Shown here: in pieces, positions 17,950 to 27,822 of the stretch | Numbering within the stretch: position 1 is the first letter of the stretch | Layout: each line of letters opens with the position of its first letter | From: Dyella solisilvae | GTDB taxonomy: Bacteria; Pseudomonadota; Gammaproteobacteria; Xanthomonadales; Rhodanobacteraceae | Reading direction: 5' to 3' | Length of the DNA: 64,000 nt | NCBI RefSeq assembly: GCF_003351225.1 | Contig: NZ_QQSY01000001.1 | Location: 1,212,663 to 1,276,662, forward strand | Translations under genes and position numbers: made by a program | The notes under the pieces: model-generated | The model's database searches: none | The model's input: the letters and a program-made list of their open reading frames with translations, nothing else | Told to the model about the DNA's origin: nothing

Positions 17950-19647
17950 ATGCGCCTCAGCCAATTCCACCTGGCCACCGTCAAGGAAGTCCCTGCCGAC
18001 GCCGAAATCGCCAGCCATCAGCTGATGCTGCGCGCCGGCATGATCCGCAAGCTCGCCGCGGGCCTGTACACCTGGGCGCCGCTGGGCCTGCGCGTGCTGC
18101 GCAAGGTGGAATCCGTGGTGCGCGAGGAGATGGACCGCGCTGGCGCGGTCGAGCTGCTGATGCCGACCATCCAGCCCAAGGAGCTGTGGGAGGAAAGCGG
18201 CCGCTGGGCGAAGTTCGGCCCGCAGCTGCTGAAGATCAAGGATCGCAAGGAGCAGGAGTTCTGCTACGCGCCTACCGCCGAGGAAGTGATCACCGACTAC
18301 GCGCGCAATGAGCTGAAGAGCTACAAGCAGCTGCCGGTGAACTTCTACCAGATCCAGACCAAATTCCGCGACGAGATCCGCCCGCGCTTCGGCGTGATGC
18401 GCGCGCGCGAGTTCCTGATGAAGGACGCTTACTCCTTCCATCTCACGCAGGAGTCGCTGGCCGGCACCTACGACGCGATGTACCAGGCGTACACGCGCAT
18501 CTTCACCCGCCTGGGCCTGAAGTTCCGCGCCGTGGAAGCCGACACCGGCGCCATCGGCGGCAATGCCAGCCATGAGTTCCAGGTGCTGGCCGATTCGGGC
18601 GAGGACGCGCTGATCTTCTCCGACGGTTCCGACTATGCGGCCAACATCGAGAAGGCCGAGGCGCTGGCGCCGACCACTACGCGCCCTGCCCCGTCTGCCG
18701 AACTCACGCGCGTGGACACGCCCACGCAGAAGACCATCGAAGAGGTCGCCGCCTTCCTCAAGGTCACGCCGCAGCAGTGCGTGAAGACCATCCTGGTGCG
18801 TGGCGCCGAGGGCCTGGTGGCGCTGTGCGTGCGCGGCGACCATGAGGTCAACGAAGTGAAGGCCGGCAAGCTGGCGGGCATGCCCGGCGAGTCGGAACTG
18901 GCGAGCGAAGAGGAAATCCTCGCCGCGACCGGCGCGCGCCCCGGCTTCATCGGCCCGGCGGGGCTGCCCGCCGAGATCCTGGTCATCGTCGATCGCGATG
19001 CGGCCGTGCTGGCCGACTTCGTCTGCGGCGGCAATCTGGACGGCACGCACTACACCGGCGCCAACTGGGATCGTGACGCCCGCGTCACCCGCGTCGAGGA
19101 CATCCGCAAGGTGGTCGCCGGCGATCCTTCGCCGGACGGCAAGGGCACGCTGCAGATCGCTCGCGGCATCGAGGTCGGCCACGTGTTCCAGCTCGGCAAC
19201 AAGTACGCCGAGGCGCTCAAGGCCACCGTGCTGGACGAAAACGGCAAGGCCCAGGTGATGCTGATGGGCTGCTACGGCATCGGCGTCAGCCGCATCGTGG
19301 CCGCCGCCATCGAACAGCGCCACGACGACGCCGGCATCATCTGGCCGGAGCCGATGGCGCCGTGGCGCGTGGCCGTGTGCGTGATCAATCCCAAGAACTC
19401 GCCTGACATCGCCCAGGCCGCCGACGCGCTGTATGCCGAGCTCAAGCAGCGCGGCGTGGAAGTCGCGCTCGACGACCGCGGCCTGCGCCCGGGCGCCATG
19501 TTCGCCGACATGGAGCTGATTGGCATCCCGCACCGCGTGGTGGTCAGCGAACGCGGTCTTGCTGCCGGGACGCTGGAATATCGCGCCCGCCACGAGGCCG
19601 AAGCGCGCGCCATCACCCAGGACGAGCTGTTCGCCCTGCTCGGCTGA
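17950..19647 (+). CDS. proS: Prolyl-tRNA synthetase (bacterial type)
   Basis: Class II synthetase that charges tRNA-Pro and, through its inserted domain, clears Ala-tRNA-Pro. The 565-residue protein has motif 1 around [16 protein letters not shown], motif 2 ([22 protein letters not shown], quoted in part), the INS editing domain between about 225 and 400 ([15 protein letters not shown]), motif 3 (GCYGIGVSR) and the C-terminal anticodon-binding domain. Length matches the bacterial type. An intrinsic terminator follows 21 bases after the stop. Confidence 0.98.
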   Translation: MRLSQFHLATVKEVPADAEIASHQLMLRAGMIRKLAAGLYTWAPLGLRVLRKVESVVREEMDRAGAVELLMPTIQPKELWEESGRWAKFGPQLLKIKDRKEQEFCYAPTAEEVITDYARNELKSYKQLPVNFYQIQTKFRDEIRPRFGVMRAREFLMKDAYSFHLTQESLAGTYDAMYQAYTRIFTRLGLKFRAVEADTGAIGGNASHEFQVLADSGEDALIFSDGSDYAANIEKAEALAPTTTRPAPSAELTRVDTPTQKTIEEVAAFLKVTPQQCVKTILVRGAEGLVALCVRGDHEVNEVKAGKLAGMPGESELASEEEILAATGARPGFIGPAGLPAEILVIVDRDAAVLADFVCGGNLDGTHYTGANWDRDARVTRVEDIRKVVAGDPSPDGKGTLQIARGIEVGHVFQLGNKYAEALKATVLDENGKAQVMLMGCYGIGVSRIVAAAIEQRHDDAGIIWPEPMAPWRVAVCVINPKNSPDIAQAADALYAELKQRGVEVALDDRGLRPGAMFADMELIGIPHRVVVSERGLAAGTLEYRARHEAEARAITQDELFALLG

Positions 19648-19668
19648 CGGCGCCGGGATTGTCCCGGT

Positions 19669-19703
19669 GAAAACGGCCGCGAAAGCGGCCGTTTTCGTTT
19701 TTT
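19669..19703 (+). terminator. Intrinsic terminator of proS
   Basis: GAAAACGGCCGC-GAAA-GCGGCCGTTTTC, a perfect 12-bp stem with a GAAA tetraloop, followed by GTTTTTT. The A-tract on the left could also end reverse-strand transcription. Confidence 0.93.
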
Positions 19704-19932
19704 GGGTCATGCGCCTTGCACTCCCGGACGGATTCACTTTTCCATCCGCGCTAATCGGCGCATTAGCCGGCAATAACCGCCGAATGTCTAATGCCTTTTA
19801 TTCACTCCGGCAATGGTTTATTACACTTTGCATTATCTGGATGCATCGGTAAGAATCCAAAGACTTAACCGAAGCATTGCCTCAAGCAGCAATGCCGCTC
19901 ATTCGCCAATTGCTCACCCCCGGGAGTTACTC

Positions 19933-20259
19933 ATGGCCGTTGATATCAAGAATCTCAACCACAACCAGCTCAATGACCTGATCAGCAAGGCGCAGACTCG
20001 CCAGCAGGAATTGCGCAAGGAAAAGGTGGTCAAGCTGCGCGAGAAGATCCACGCGCTGATCAAGGCCGAGGGTTATACGTTCGAGGATATTTTCGGCCAC
20101 GCCCGTGCCGCCAAGTCCCGCCGCGCCGGGACGACGGTCGCGCCGAAGTACCGCAATCCGGCCGATCCGGAACAGACCTGGTCTGGCCGCGGCAAGCGCC
20201 CGCGCTGGTTCAACGATGCACTGAAAGCCGGCAAGAAGGAAAAGGACCTGGCGATCTGA
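19933..20259 (+). CDS. H-NS family nucleoid-associated protein
   Basis: A 108-residue DNA-binding protein. Residues 1-45 form the coiled-coil oligomerisation half (LISKAQTRQQELRKEKVVKL), and the C-terminal half has the H-NS DNA-binding motif in YRNPADPEQTWSGRGKRPRW. It is the short Xanthomonas-type (XrvA/BphSm-like) H-NS, expected to bind curved AT-rich DNA and silence acquired genes. The ATG at 19933 has GGGAG 8 bases upstream. The 230 bases before it are notably richer in A+T than the window, which would suit autoregulation, and a terminator follows. Confidence 0.93.
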   Translation: MAVDIKNLNHNQLNDLISKAQTRQQELRKEKVVKLREKIHALIKAEGYTFEDIFGHARAAKSRRAGTTVAPKYRNPADPEQTWSGRGKRPRWFNDALKAGKKEKDLAI

Positions 20260-20283
20260 TCGCCACCGGGGATCGCATTGACC

Positions 20284-20309
20284 AAAACGCCGGCCAAAGC
20301 CGGCGTTTT
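20284..20309. terminator. Bidirectional intrinsic terminator
   Basis: AAAACGCCGGC-CAAA-GCCGGCGTTTT lies between the converging H-NS and ThrE-type genes and has A- and T-tracts suited to both directions. Confidence 0.9.
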
Positions 20310-20328
20310 CCATTCCGGATAATGCCTG

Positions 20329-21603
20329 TCAGAGCGAACGGCGCGGAGCAATGAGCAAGTCGCCGAACAACAGCCCCGCCACCAGCGCAATCAACAGCGT
20401 CACCAGCAGGATGCCGGTATCCATGCCCAGCGTGGTGTCGCGCTCAAGCAGATAGGACATGCTGCGGAAACTCACGCTACCCGGCACCAGCAGGATGATC
20501 CCCGGCTCGCGGATGATCGCGCCCGGTCGGTGCACGAATCGCGCGTATAGGTTGGCCAGGCTGCCCAGCACCAACCCACCCAGGAACACGCCGAACGGCG
20601 CCGCTGGAATCCTTCCGGCCAGGGCGCCACCCCAGCGGGTCGCCAGGTAACCGAGCACCACCGCCGCCATGACCACCAGGTAGTCGCGCCGCGCGGCGCG
20701 GAAAGAAACGGCAAAGGCGATGGCGCCCACCAGCAGGGCCGGAAAGTCGGTCCAGGCCGGCAGCGGGGGCAGTGCGTAGTCGCGACCCTCGATGCCGAAG
20801 GCGCTGCACAGTTGAGTGGCCGCAACCGTGCCGAAGGTGAGCTTGATGAGCGTGGCGATGGCGCCACCCATGCGCGCGACGCCGGACACCAGGTGCTGGC
20901 TCGATATCTCGCGCACCGCCGTGGTCAGCGCCATACCCGGCATCAGCACGATCAGTCCTGCGAGTATCACCGACTTGATCGCCAACGGCACCAGGAACTC
21001 GCTGACCAGGATGGCGATGAAGGTGGCCACCAGTGCACTGATCGCCTCGCTCGCCACGGCCAGTCGCGGCCGCGTGGCGGACAGCACGGTGATGGTGCCG
21101 ATGATGAGCCCTATCAGCGCCGTCGTGACCAGGTCCGCCCACGAGCTATGCAGAAGCAACGCCACCACGCTCGCCGCCGCCAAGCTGTAGCTCGCGATCA
21201 CGCCAGCCTGGGCCCGACGTGTATCGGGACGCCCCAACTCCCGCAATCGCCGGAAGCCGTCGCGCAATTCGATGTCGCCGGCGATCACTTTGTCGGCAAT
21301 CGCATCGGCCTCACACAAGCGAGCCAGGTTCACATCGCCCGGCGACAGGCGCATCACCTGGGTGACCTGCGCCACCTCCTCCTCGCCCTGGGTGCGATCG
21401 GTGAAGGAAATGATGATCGCCGTGGGGCTGGACCACACATCCGCCTGCAGCCCCAGCCGCTGCGCCGAGCCGCCGATCGCGCTTTCCAGGCGCGGCGCCG
21501 CCGTGCCGTATTGATGCAGGCGCCGGGCCAGCTCAAGCAAAAACGCTATGCGCGTATTGAGCGGCGCCAGCGCCAGCGGGGTAAGGACCGCGGCTTGATT
21601 CAT
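20329..21603 (-). CDS. ThrE-type threonine/serine exporter
   Basis: An inner-membrane protein of 424 residues combining both halves that are separate in E. coli (YjjP and YjjB). The N-terminal cytoplasmic part (RIAFLLELARRLHQYGTAAPR) is the DUF1212 start; about ten hydrophobic helices follow, with the second-half marker ARFVHRPGAIIREPGIILLVPGS quoted in part (RPGAIIREPGIILLVPGS). ThrE family proteins export Thr/Ser or small dicarboxylates. The ATG at 21603 is chosen over a GTG three codons upstream. It faces the H-NS gene across a shared terminator. Confidence 0.9.
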   Translation of the reverse strand: MNQAAVLTPLALAPLNTRIAFLLELARRLHQYGTAAPRLESAIGGSAQRLGLQADVWSSPTAIIISFTDRTQGEEEVAQVTQVMRLSPGDVNLARLCEADAIADKVIAGDIELRDGFRRLRELGRPDTRRAQAGVIASYSLAAASVVALLLHSSWADLVTTALIGLIIGTITVLSATRPRLAVASEAISALVATFIAILVSEFLVPLAIKSVILAGLIVLMPGMALTTAVREISSQHLVSGVARMGGAIATLIKLTFGTVAATQLCSAFGIEGRDYALPPLPAWTDFPALLVGAIAFAVSFRAARRDYLVVMAAVVLGYLATRWGGALAGRIPAAPFGVFLGGLVLGSLANLYARFVHRPGAIIREPGIILLVPGSVSFRSMSYLLERDTTLGMDTGILLVTLLIALVAGLLFGDLLIAPRRSL

Positions 21604-21879
21604 CGCGCGCACGCTGGTGTGGAAGTGTCAGTCATGGTGGTCGAAGCGCAGTGTGGCCATCAGCATGACTGCTAGTAGAACTGATTTGGATGGCTGTTGT
21701 CAGGGGTGAGGATGGTAAGTGGGGTGAGCGCTTCAGGTTGCGGGTGTGGGAGTGGCGCACGGGATTGCGGTCGATGATGGGGTAGCCCTCGCGGATATCC
21801 GGCAGGACTGGAGCGCGCTGCTTCATGTTCTCTGTTCGGCATCTCTTCGTGATGCTGTCTGGTCATCGAAGGGGAGCTT

Positions 21880-22330
21880 CGCAGGCAAGTGCACAGCGCG
21901 CGGAATGCCCGCAGGGCGGGCCCGAACAGCCTCGTTGCCTCACGCTCCCACCCGTCATCCCAGCGAAAGTTGGGATCCAGTGACTTTGTCTCTTGGTTCT
22001 ATGGTTGGCGTTCCCGCCAGCGTGCCGCCTACGCGGCGGGCGTTTCGATCGTCTGCCGACGCTCGAGTCACTTTTCTTTGCTGGCCCAAAGAAAAGTAAC
22101 CCAAAGAAATGGCCTCAAGGGCTCGTAGCGATACGCGGGATACAAACCCGGCGGACTGGACCCAGCCGGATCGGTGACGTGCTACCTCACGGACAGCCGC
22201 TACCCCGCAACGCGCCATGGCGAAGAGGGAGCGCAGCGTTGCCCGACATACCAGCGCTGACGACTGAGGCCAGCCTGATTGGCGCCTTGCTACCTCACGG
22301 ACAGCGGCTACACCGCGGGGCGCCGATGCG
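21880..22330 (-). repeat. Composite dispersed repeat, copy B (inverted)
   Basis: Reverse-oriented copy of the element at 3945-4400. In forward coordinates it reads REP unit (21954-21984), the CTTTTCTTTG palindrome (arms 22070-22080 and 22087-22097), then two copies of the ~27-bp CGTGCTACCTCACGGACAGC unit near 22179 and 22288. The stretch 21604-21880 before it holds nothing I recognise. Confidence 0.8.
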
Positions 22331-22544
22331 GAGAGGGCTTAAAGCCCGGGAACAGCGTTTGACGGTAAGGCCATGTGCGCGGAGCGCCTGCGAATGCACT
22401 GGAAAGTGCCGGTCGCGAGAGCGGGCCCTCACCGCCATAAAGGTGGCAATGCCCCAACCCTCTCTCTCACGGGTACTTCGTTCGGGTCGCCTGAAGGCGA
22501 GAGGGAGCAAAGAGCGCTGCGAAGTGAGATGGCACAGGGGCAAT

Positions 22545-23020
22545 ACTGCCTTGAGTCCTCACTACGACGCCGCCCCGCGGCGTAGCCGCTGTCCGTGAGG
22601 TAGCACGCGACGAATTCGGCTTGCCGTAATCGTCGCGGCTTGTATGCCGTGCAGCGCTGCGCCCCCTCTCCGCGACGGCGCGTTGCGGGGTAGCCGCGGT
22701 CCCTGAGGTAGCACGAAGCCGATCCGGCTGGCCGCAGTCGGCCAGGCTTGTATTCCACATATCGCTACGAGCCTTTAAGGCCATTTTCTTTGGGTTACTT
22801 TTCTTTTGGGCCAGCAAAAGAAAAGTGACTCGAGCGCCGGCAGGCGATCGAAACGCCCGCCGCGCAGGCGGCAAGCTGGCGGGGACGCCAAACATACAAC
22901 CAAGAGCCAAAGTCACTGGATCCCAGCATTCGCTGGGATGACCGGTGTGGGAGCGTGAGGCAAGAATGCGCTTCGGGGCCGCCCTGCGGGCGCTTTCAGC
23001 GCTTCGCGCCCCGTCCTGCT
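22545..23020 (+). repeat. Composite dispersed repeat, copy C
   Basis: Same orientation as copy A and facing copy B, so 21880-23020 is a large imperfect inverted repeat with about 215 bases between. It has the ~27-bp units near 22582 and 22687, the palindrome ACTTTTCTTTTG (22797-22808) with its complement at 22815-22826, and a REP unit at 22912-22943. The loop between B and C contains a CACCGCCATAAAGGTGGCAA repeat unit near 22430. No gene is credible in 21604-23124. Confidence 0.8.
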
Positions 23021-23124
23021 TGACCACCCTTCAGCTGTTGAAACGCGCCTAGCAAGGATGACGTGTTTGGCCAGCGCGCGGCAGGAGTGACCTTTCGGAA
23101 CCCCTGATGCTCGCCACGCCGCTC

Positions 23125-23571
23125 CTACTCCACCTCCCTCACCAACAACGTCGTCCCATCCACCCCCACGACCTCCACCATGCTCCCCACCGGCAGATCC
23201 GGTCCGCGCACCAGCCACAGGCTGTCGCCGACCTTCGCCTTGCCGCGTCCGTTGACGATCGCCTCGGCCAGTACGTAACGGTGGCCGATCTTCTGTTCGC
23301 CGCGTCGGTTGAGCGTGGCGTCGCCCGGCTCGTCACGCGCCAGGCGCGGACGCAGGCCGTACCAGTAGGCGGCGCAGGACAGGAAGGTGAATGCGGCGAA
23401 CACCAGTGCCTGGCTCAACATCGACAGGCCTGGCGCGACCAGCATCACCAACCCGGTGGCGCCGGCGGCGATGCCGACCCACAGCATGAAGTAGCCCGGA
23501 AGGATTACCTCCAGGGCGATCAGCACCAGGGCGATGATCCACCACATGTAGTGCAGCGCGAAGTCTTCCAT
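23125..23571 (-). CDS. NfeD family membrane protein
   Basis: A 148-residue short NfeD protein: three or four hydrophobic helices (ALVLIALEVILPGYFMLWVG and following) and a C-terminal OB-fold (G-YVLAEAIVNGRGKAKVGDSLW...). NfeD proteins work beside SPFH proteins in membrane microdomains. GGAG lies 7 bases before the start, and the gene begins 12 bases after the SPFH stop, the standard pairing. Confidence 0.92.
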   Translation of the reverse strand: MEDFALHYMWWIIALVLIALEVILPGYFMLWVGIAAGATGLVMLVAPGLSMLSQALVFAAFTFLSCAAYWYGLRPRLARDEPGDATLNRRGEQKIGHRYVLAEAIVNGRGKAKVGDSLWLVRGPDLPVGSMVEVVGVDGTTLLVREVE

Positions 23572-23583
23572 CGTGCTGCTCCG

Positions 23584-24540
23584 TCAGCCCATCGGAGGCG
23601 GCACGCGGCGCCCCGTGTCGCTGGCCTGGCTCTGCTGGCCCAGCGACTCCTTGGCCAGCTCGGCGATGCCCGCCAATGAACCAAGGATGCCGGTCGCTTC
23701 CATGGGCAACAGCAGCATCTTCTGGTTGGGCGACCGCGCCATTTCCTTCAGCGCCTCGACGTACTTGTTGGCGACGAAGTAGTTGAGCGCGTTGACGTTG
23801 CCGCTTGCGATCGCGTCGGACACCATCTTGGTCGCCTGCGCCTCGGCCTCGGCCAGGCGGATGCGTGCCTCGGCCTCGCGGAAGGCGGCCTCCTTCTTGC
23901 CTTCGGCGGCGAGGATCGCCGACTGCTTCTCGCCATCGGCCTTGAGCACGGCGGCCTGCCGGAAGCCTTCAGCCTCCAACACGTTCGCGCGCTTCTCACG
24001 CTCGGCCTTCATCTGGCGCGCCATCGAATCGACCAGGTCGCGCGGCGGCGCGATGTCCTTGATCTCGATGCGGTTGACCTTCACGCCCCACGGGTGGGTG
24101 GCCTCGTCGACCACGGTGAGCAGCTTGGCGTTGATCGCATCGCGCTGGCTCAAAGATTCATCGAGGTCCATCGAACCGAGCACGGTGCGGATGTTGGTCA
24201 TCACCAGCGCCAGCGCGGCCTGCTCGAGGTTGGCGACCTCATAGGCGGCCTTGGCGGCGTCCAGCACCTGGTAGAACACCACGCCGTCCACCCGCACGAC
24301 CGCGTTGTCCTTGGTGATGACGTCCTGTGAGGGCACGTCGAGCACCTGCTCCATCATGTTCATCTTGCGTCCGATGCCGTAGATGAACGGCACCAGGAAA
24401 TGCAGGCCCGGGCTCAGCGTGCGGGTGTAGCGACCGAAGCGTTCCACGGTCCACTCGTAACCCTGCGGCACGATGCGCACCAGCCTGGCGAGCACGATGA
24501 CGACGACCACAACCACCAACAACGCCAACAGCTGACCCAT
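23584..24540 (-). CDS. SPFH/stomatin-like protein (QmcA/paraslipin type)
   Basis: A 318-residue membrane-anchored protein: N-terminal hydrophobic helix (residues 4-22), the SPFH/band-7 domain ([21 protein letters not shown], quoted in part as [19 protein letters not shown]), and an Ala/Glu-rich coiled coil (about 190-240). It is expected to oligomerise at the inner membrane and influence FtsH-type proteolysis or membrane order. It is followed by NfeD. The HK gene ends 68 bases upstream on the same strand, so readthrough from the kinase operon is possible. Confidence 0.93.
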   Translation of the reverse strand: MGQLLALLVVVVVVIVLARLVRIVPQGYEWTVERFGRYTRTLSPGLHFLVPFIYGIGRKMNMMEQVLDVPSQDVITKDNAVVRVDGVVFYQVLDAAKAAYEVANLEQAALALVMTNIRTVLGSMDLDESLSQRDAINAKLLTVVDEATHPWGVKVNRIEIKDIAPPRDLVDSMARQMKAEREKRANVLEAEGFRQAAVLKADGEKQSAILAAEGKKEAAFREAEARIRLAEAEAQATKMVSDAIASGNVNALNYFVANKYVEALKEMARSPNQKMLLLPMEATGILGSLAGIAELAKESLGQQSQASDTGRRVPPPMG

Positions 24541-24608
24541 TGCCGATCCCCCGCGTCCATGAAAGATGCCCGGAGTATAGGCGAGCGCCGTGGCCGCCGG
24601 GCGTCAGG

Positions 24609-25991
24609 CTATCTCGGTCCCAGCGGCAGCAGCAGGCTGACACGCAACCCGCCTTCCTCGCGGTTGGCCAGGGCGATGCGCCCGCCGTGCGCCTCGACGA
24701 TTTCGCGCGCGAGCGCCAGGCCCAGGCCGGTGCCCGAGCGCTTGGTCGAGTAGAACGGCAGCAACGCCTGGGCGAGCACGGTTTCACTCATGCCGGGGCC
24801 ACGGTCGGCCACCTCGATGCGCAGATCGCGCCCGATCACCGCGAGGGACAGGGACACCTCGTCGTCCGCACTGCCGGACTCGTGGGCGTTCTTCACCAGG
24901 TTGATCAGCACCTGTTCGATCTGCCCGGCGTCGAACCAGCCCGGTTGCTCGGGCAAGGCCCCGCGCAGCTTGAACTTGCAGTGCAGCGACAGGCTTTCGA
25001 GGAAGGGCTGCCAGGCGATCGATATCGGTTGCGGCGCCGGCAACTTGGCGAAGCTCGCATACCCGGCGATGAAGCTGTGCAGGTGTTTGGCGCGCTCGCC
25101 GATGGTGGCGAACACGCCCGGCAAGCGGCTGACATCGCCGCGACGGGCCAACTCAGCCCCGGAATGCGCGAGCGAGGAAATCGGCGCCAGCGAATTGTTG
25201 AGCTCGTGGCTGATCACGCGTATCACCCGTTTCCAGGTGGACACTTCCTGGCGCGACAGCTCGCGCGTCATGCGCCGGAACAGCTGCAGCCGGTGTGGAC
25301 GTCCCTGCAGGCGGAAGTTGCGCTGGGACAGGTGGAAGGTTTCCTCGCTGCCGTCCATTTCCACCGTCAGCAGCGCGTCCTCGCCGCTTTCCACCGCGCG
25401 ACGCAGCGCTTCGGGACTGTCGCTGAGCAATTCGACGAAGTTCAATCCGTGTAGCGTGCGCCCCTCGTTGAACAGGTGCCGGGCCGCGATATTGGCGTAG
25501 GTGACGCGCCCGCCGGCATCGGTGAGCACGAGCGCCACCGGCGTGTTCTGCACCACCGTATCCAGCAGCAACTCGCGCTGGGCTAGATTCTGCCGCTGGT
25601 CACGCAAGGTGTGCCCCAGCGTGTTGTGCATGCGGATCAGCTGGCCGAGTTCGTCGCGGCGGTTGGAGGCGATGGAAAAGCTGAAATCGCCGTCGCGATA
25701 GCTGGCCACGGCGCCTTCCAACGCGCGCAACAACTTGGTGACGGGCGACATCACGCGATGCCCCAGCCAGATCGACAACGGCAGCAGGAACGCCACGGAG
25801 ATCAGCAGGCCGCCGTAGAAACTGAAATGCGCCGGGGCGCCCAGGTCGATGCCAAGGTCGTGGTGCATCCATACCAGCAGTTGCGGCAACGGCCACTGCG
25901 TGACGCCGGCGAACACCAGCGCGCCAGCCAGCCCGGCCAGGCCCAGCAGAAGCACCATGCGGGCCTCGAGCGAACTCAGGCCACGCAGCAT
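24609..25991 (-). CDS. NtrY-like membrane histidine kinase
   Basis: A 460-residue sensor kinase. It has two hydrophobic helices near the N-terminus framing a short extracytoplasmic loop (about 12-75), a HAMP region, a PAS domain (VVQNTPVALVLTDAGGRVTYAN, quoted in part as TPVALVLTDAGGRVTYAN), the phospho-acceptor box VISHELNNSLAPISSLAHSG of the NtrY/NtrB type, and a complete ATPase domain (NLVKNAHES, DRGPGMS, GTGLGLALAREIVEAHGG). The start at 25991 is set by GGGAGG 6 bases upstream. It is the natural partner of the NtrC-type regulator two genes upstream in the same orientation. The signal sensed is unknown. Confidence 0.93.
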   Translation of the reverse strand: MLRGLSSLEARMVLLLGLAGLAGALVFAGVTQWPLPQLLVWMHHDLGIDLGAPAHFSFYGGLLISVAFLLPLSIWLGHRVMSPVTKLLRALEGAVASYRDGDFSFSIASNRRDELGQLIRMHNTLGHTLRDQRQNLAQRELLLDTVVQNTPVALVLTDAGGRVTYANIAARHLFNEGRTLHGLNFVELLSDSPEALRRAVESGEDALLTVEMDGSEETFHLSQRNFRLQGRPHRLQLFRRMTRELSRQEVSTWKRVIRVISHELNNSLAPISSLAHSGAELARRGDVSRLPGVFATIGERAKHLHSFIAGYASFAKLPAPQPISIAWQPFLESLSLHCKFKLRGALPEQPGWFDAGQIEQVLINLVKNAHESGSADDEVSLSLAVIGRDLRIEVADRGPGMSETVLAQALLPFYSTKRSGTGLGLALAREIVEAHGGRIALANREEGGLRVSLLLPLGPR

Positions 25992-26019
25992 CGGCCAACC
26001 CTCCCTGTCCACGCCGGCT

Positions 26020-26316
26020 TCAATGACACGCGCCACTCGCCATCGGTATGCAGTTCACATGTGGCCCATGGCCGTTGTTGATGATCACGCGGATCGGCCC
26101 CTGATCGGGCGGAAAGTTGTCTTTCGGCGGCTGGTTGCTGAAGTTGAAACGTTGGGCGTCCCTGGTGGCCGCGCTCAGCGAGCTGCGGTAGGCGCCATCG
26201 CTGCTGCTGGCCGGCGCAGGCGCGGCGTTCCAGCTGTCGTTGGGCCGCGCCGCGTCCTGCGCGGCGGCGCTGGCGCACAGCAGTGCAGTGACGTACAGCA
26301 GGTGGCGACAGCGCAT
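26020..26316 (-). CDS. Small exported protein, unknown
   Basis: A 98-residue protein with a signal peptide (MRCRHLLYVTALLCASAAA) and a hydrophilic mature part rich in Ser, Ala and Pro that ends with two Cys (in VNCIPMASGACH). I recognise no domain. GGAG 6 bases before the ATG at 26316 selects this start. It lies between the NtrC-type regulator and the kinase and so could belong to the signalling pathway, for example as a periplasmic modulator; this is inference from position only. Confidence 0.7.
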   Translation of the reverse strand: MRCRHLLYVTALLCASAAAQDAARPNDSWNAAPAPASSSDGAYRSSLSAATRDAQRFNFSNQPPKDNFPPDQGPIRVIINNGHGPHVNCIPMASGACH

Positions 26317-26388
26317 GAGAGACTCCATCGGCACGACGGGCATCATCCTCGCCCTCGGACGTGGGAGCAATTGCCCACGCCAACCGGT

Positions 26389-27732
26389 TCATCCGTTGGC
26401 CTGCGCCAGGCCGTAACGCTCCATGCGACGGTACAGCGCCTGGCGCGACAGTCCGAGCGCCGAGGCGGCGCGGCTGACCACGCCGCCGGCCTTCTCCAGC
26501 GCCGCTTCCACCGTCTCGCGGCTGGGTTCGTCCAGGTTGCGTACCGCCGAGACCGCTCCCTGCGGAAGGTTGAGCTGTTCGGGCGTGATGCGACCGTCCG
26601 CCGCCAGCAGCGCCGCGCGTTCGATCGCATTCTTCAGTTCGCGCACGTTGCCCGGCCACGGATAGGACAGCAGCGCCTCACGCGCGGCGTCGGTCAATTC
26701 GGCGCGACCGTCCAGGAAATGTTCGGCCAGCGGCAGGATGTCATCGGTGCGCTCGGACAACGCCGGCAGGTTCACCTCGATCACGTTGAGGCGGTAGTAC
26801 AGATCCTCGCGGAAGCTGCCTGCGCGGATCATGGCCTTGAGGTCCGCATTGGTCGCGCTGAGCACGCGCACCTTCACATGGCGGGTGCGGCCCGAGCCCA
26901 GCCGCTCGAACTGCCCGGTCTCCAGCACGCGCAGCAGCTTCACCTGGCCCGACAGCGGCAGGTTGCCGATCTCGTCCAGGAAAAGCGTGCCGCCGTCGGC
27001 CATTTCGAATCGGCCTTCGCGCGCCTTGTTGGCGCCGGTATAGGCGCCGGCCTCGGCGCCGAACAGCTCGGCCTCGATCAGCTCACCAGGCAACGCGCCG
27101 CAGTTGACCGCGATGAACGAGCCGCGCCTGGCTCCGGAGTTGGCATGCACGATGGCGGCGATGCGTTCCTTGCCGGCGCCGTTGGGGCCGGTGATCAGCA
27201 CCGGCACGTCCGAGCGCGCCACCTGGCAGGCCAGCTCCAGCGTGCGCGCCATCGCATCGGAAGCGAACACGAGTCCATCGAGTTCGTAGCGGCGCTGCAG
27301 GTCCTCGCGGCGCTTGCGCCGCTCGTTGCGGGCGCGCGTGACCTCGCGGGTGGATTCGGACAGCTCCAGCAGGTTCTCCACCGTCGCCAGCAGCTTGGCG
27401 TCGTCCCAGGGTTTGGCGAGATAGTCGGCGGCGCCAGCCTTGACCAGCTCCACAGCGGTTTCCAGATGGGTCCATGCAGTGAGAAGGATCACCGGCAGGT
27501 CGGTATGGCGCTGGCGGATGGCCCGGAACAGGTTGATGCCTTCCTCGCCGGAGGTGGTGTCGGCGGTGAAGTTCATGTCCTGGATCACCACGTCGATCCG
27601 CTCGCTCTCCAGCAGCGCCAGGCCCTCCTCGGGCGTCAGCGCGGTCAGCGGACGGATTTCATGCAGCGAAAGCGCGAGGGACAGCGCCTCGCCCACGGCC
27701 GGGTTATCGTCAATGATCAGTACGGTTCGCAT
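26389..27732 (-). CDS. NtrC-family sigma-54-dependent response regulator
   Basis: A 447-residue activator with three domains. The receiver has D8/D9, phospho-acceptor D52, T85 and K107. The AAA+ domain has a Walker A variant GPNGAGKE (182-189), the sigma-54 contact loop as GAYTGA (229-234, Tyr for the usual Phe) and Walker B LFLDE. The C-terminus is a Fis-type helix-turn-helix ([18 protein letters not shown]). Phosphorylated by the nearby NtrY-like kinase, it should drive sigma-54 promoters; the best candidate in the window is at 40607-40621 before the adaptor gene. MRTVLIIDD is taken as the start because it begins the receiver's first strand. Confidence 0.95.
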   Translation of the reverse strand: MRTVLIIDDNPAVGEALSLALSLHEIRPLTALTPEEGLALLESERIDVVIQDMNFTADTTSGEEGINLFRAIRQRHTDLPVILLTAWTHLETAVELVKAGAADYLAKPWDDAKLLATVENLLELSESTREVTRARNERRKRREDLQRRYELDGLVFASDAMARTLELACQVARSDVPVLITGPNGAGKERIAAIVHANSGARRGSFIAVNCGALPGELIEAELFGAEAGAYTGANKAREGRFEMADGGTLFLDEIGNLPLSGQVKLLRVLETGQFERLGSGRTRHVKVRVLSATNADLKAMIRAGSFREDLYYRLNVIEVNLPALSERTDDILPLAEHFLDGRAELTDAAREALLSYPWPGNVRELKNAIERAALLAADGRITPEQLNLPQGAVSAVRNLDEPSRETVEAALEKAGGVVSRAASALGLSRQALYRRMERYGLAQANG

Positions 27733-27785
27733 TCGTCGCTTGCACATGTAGACGTGGATGCAGCTCCACGCCAAAAGGTTGACAC

Positions 27786-27809
27786 GGTTCGCGTCATTCG
27801 TCGCGAACC
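27786..27809 (-). promoter_or_regulatory. Inverted repeat upstream of the regulator gene
   Basis: GGTTCGCG and CGCGAACC, perfect 8-bp arms with an 8-base centre, lie 54 bases before the regulator's start and just after the PDZ-like gene. It could be an operator or a weak intercistronic hairpin. It does not match the GTCCGCGGAC palindromes at 40.7 kb. Confidence 0.4.
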
Positions 27810-27822
27810 ACTCCGTATGACT

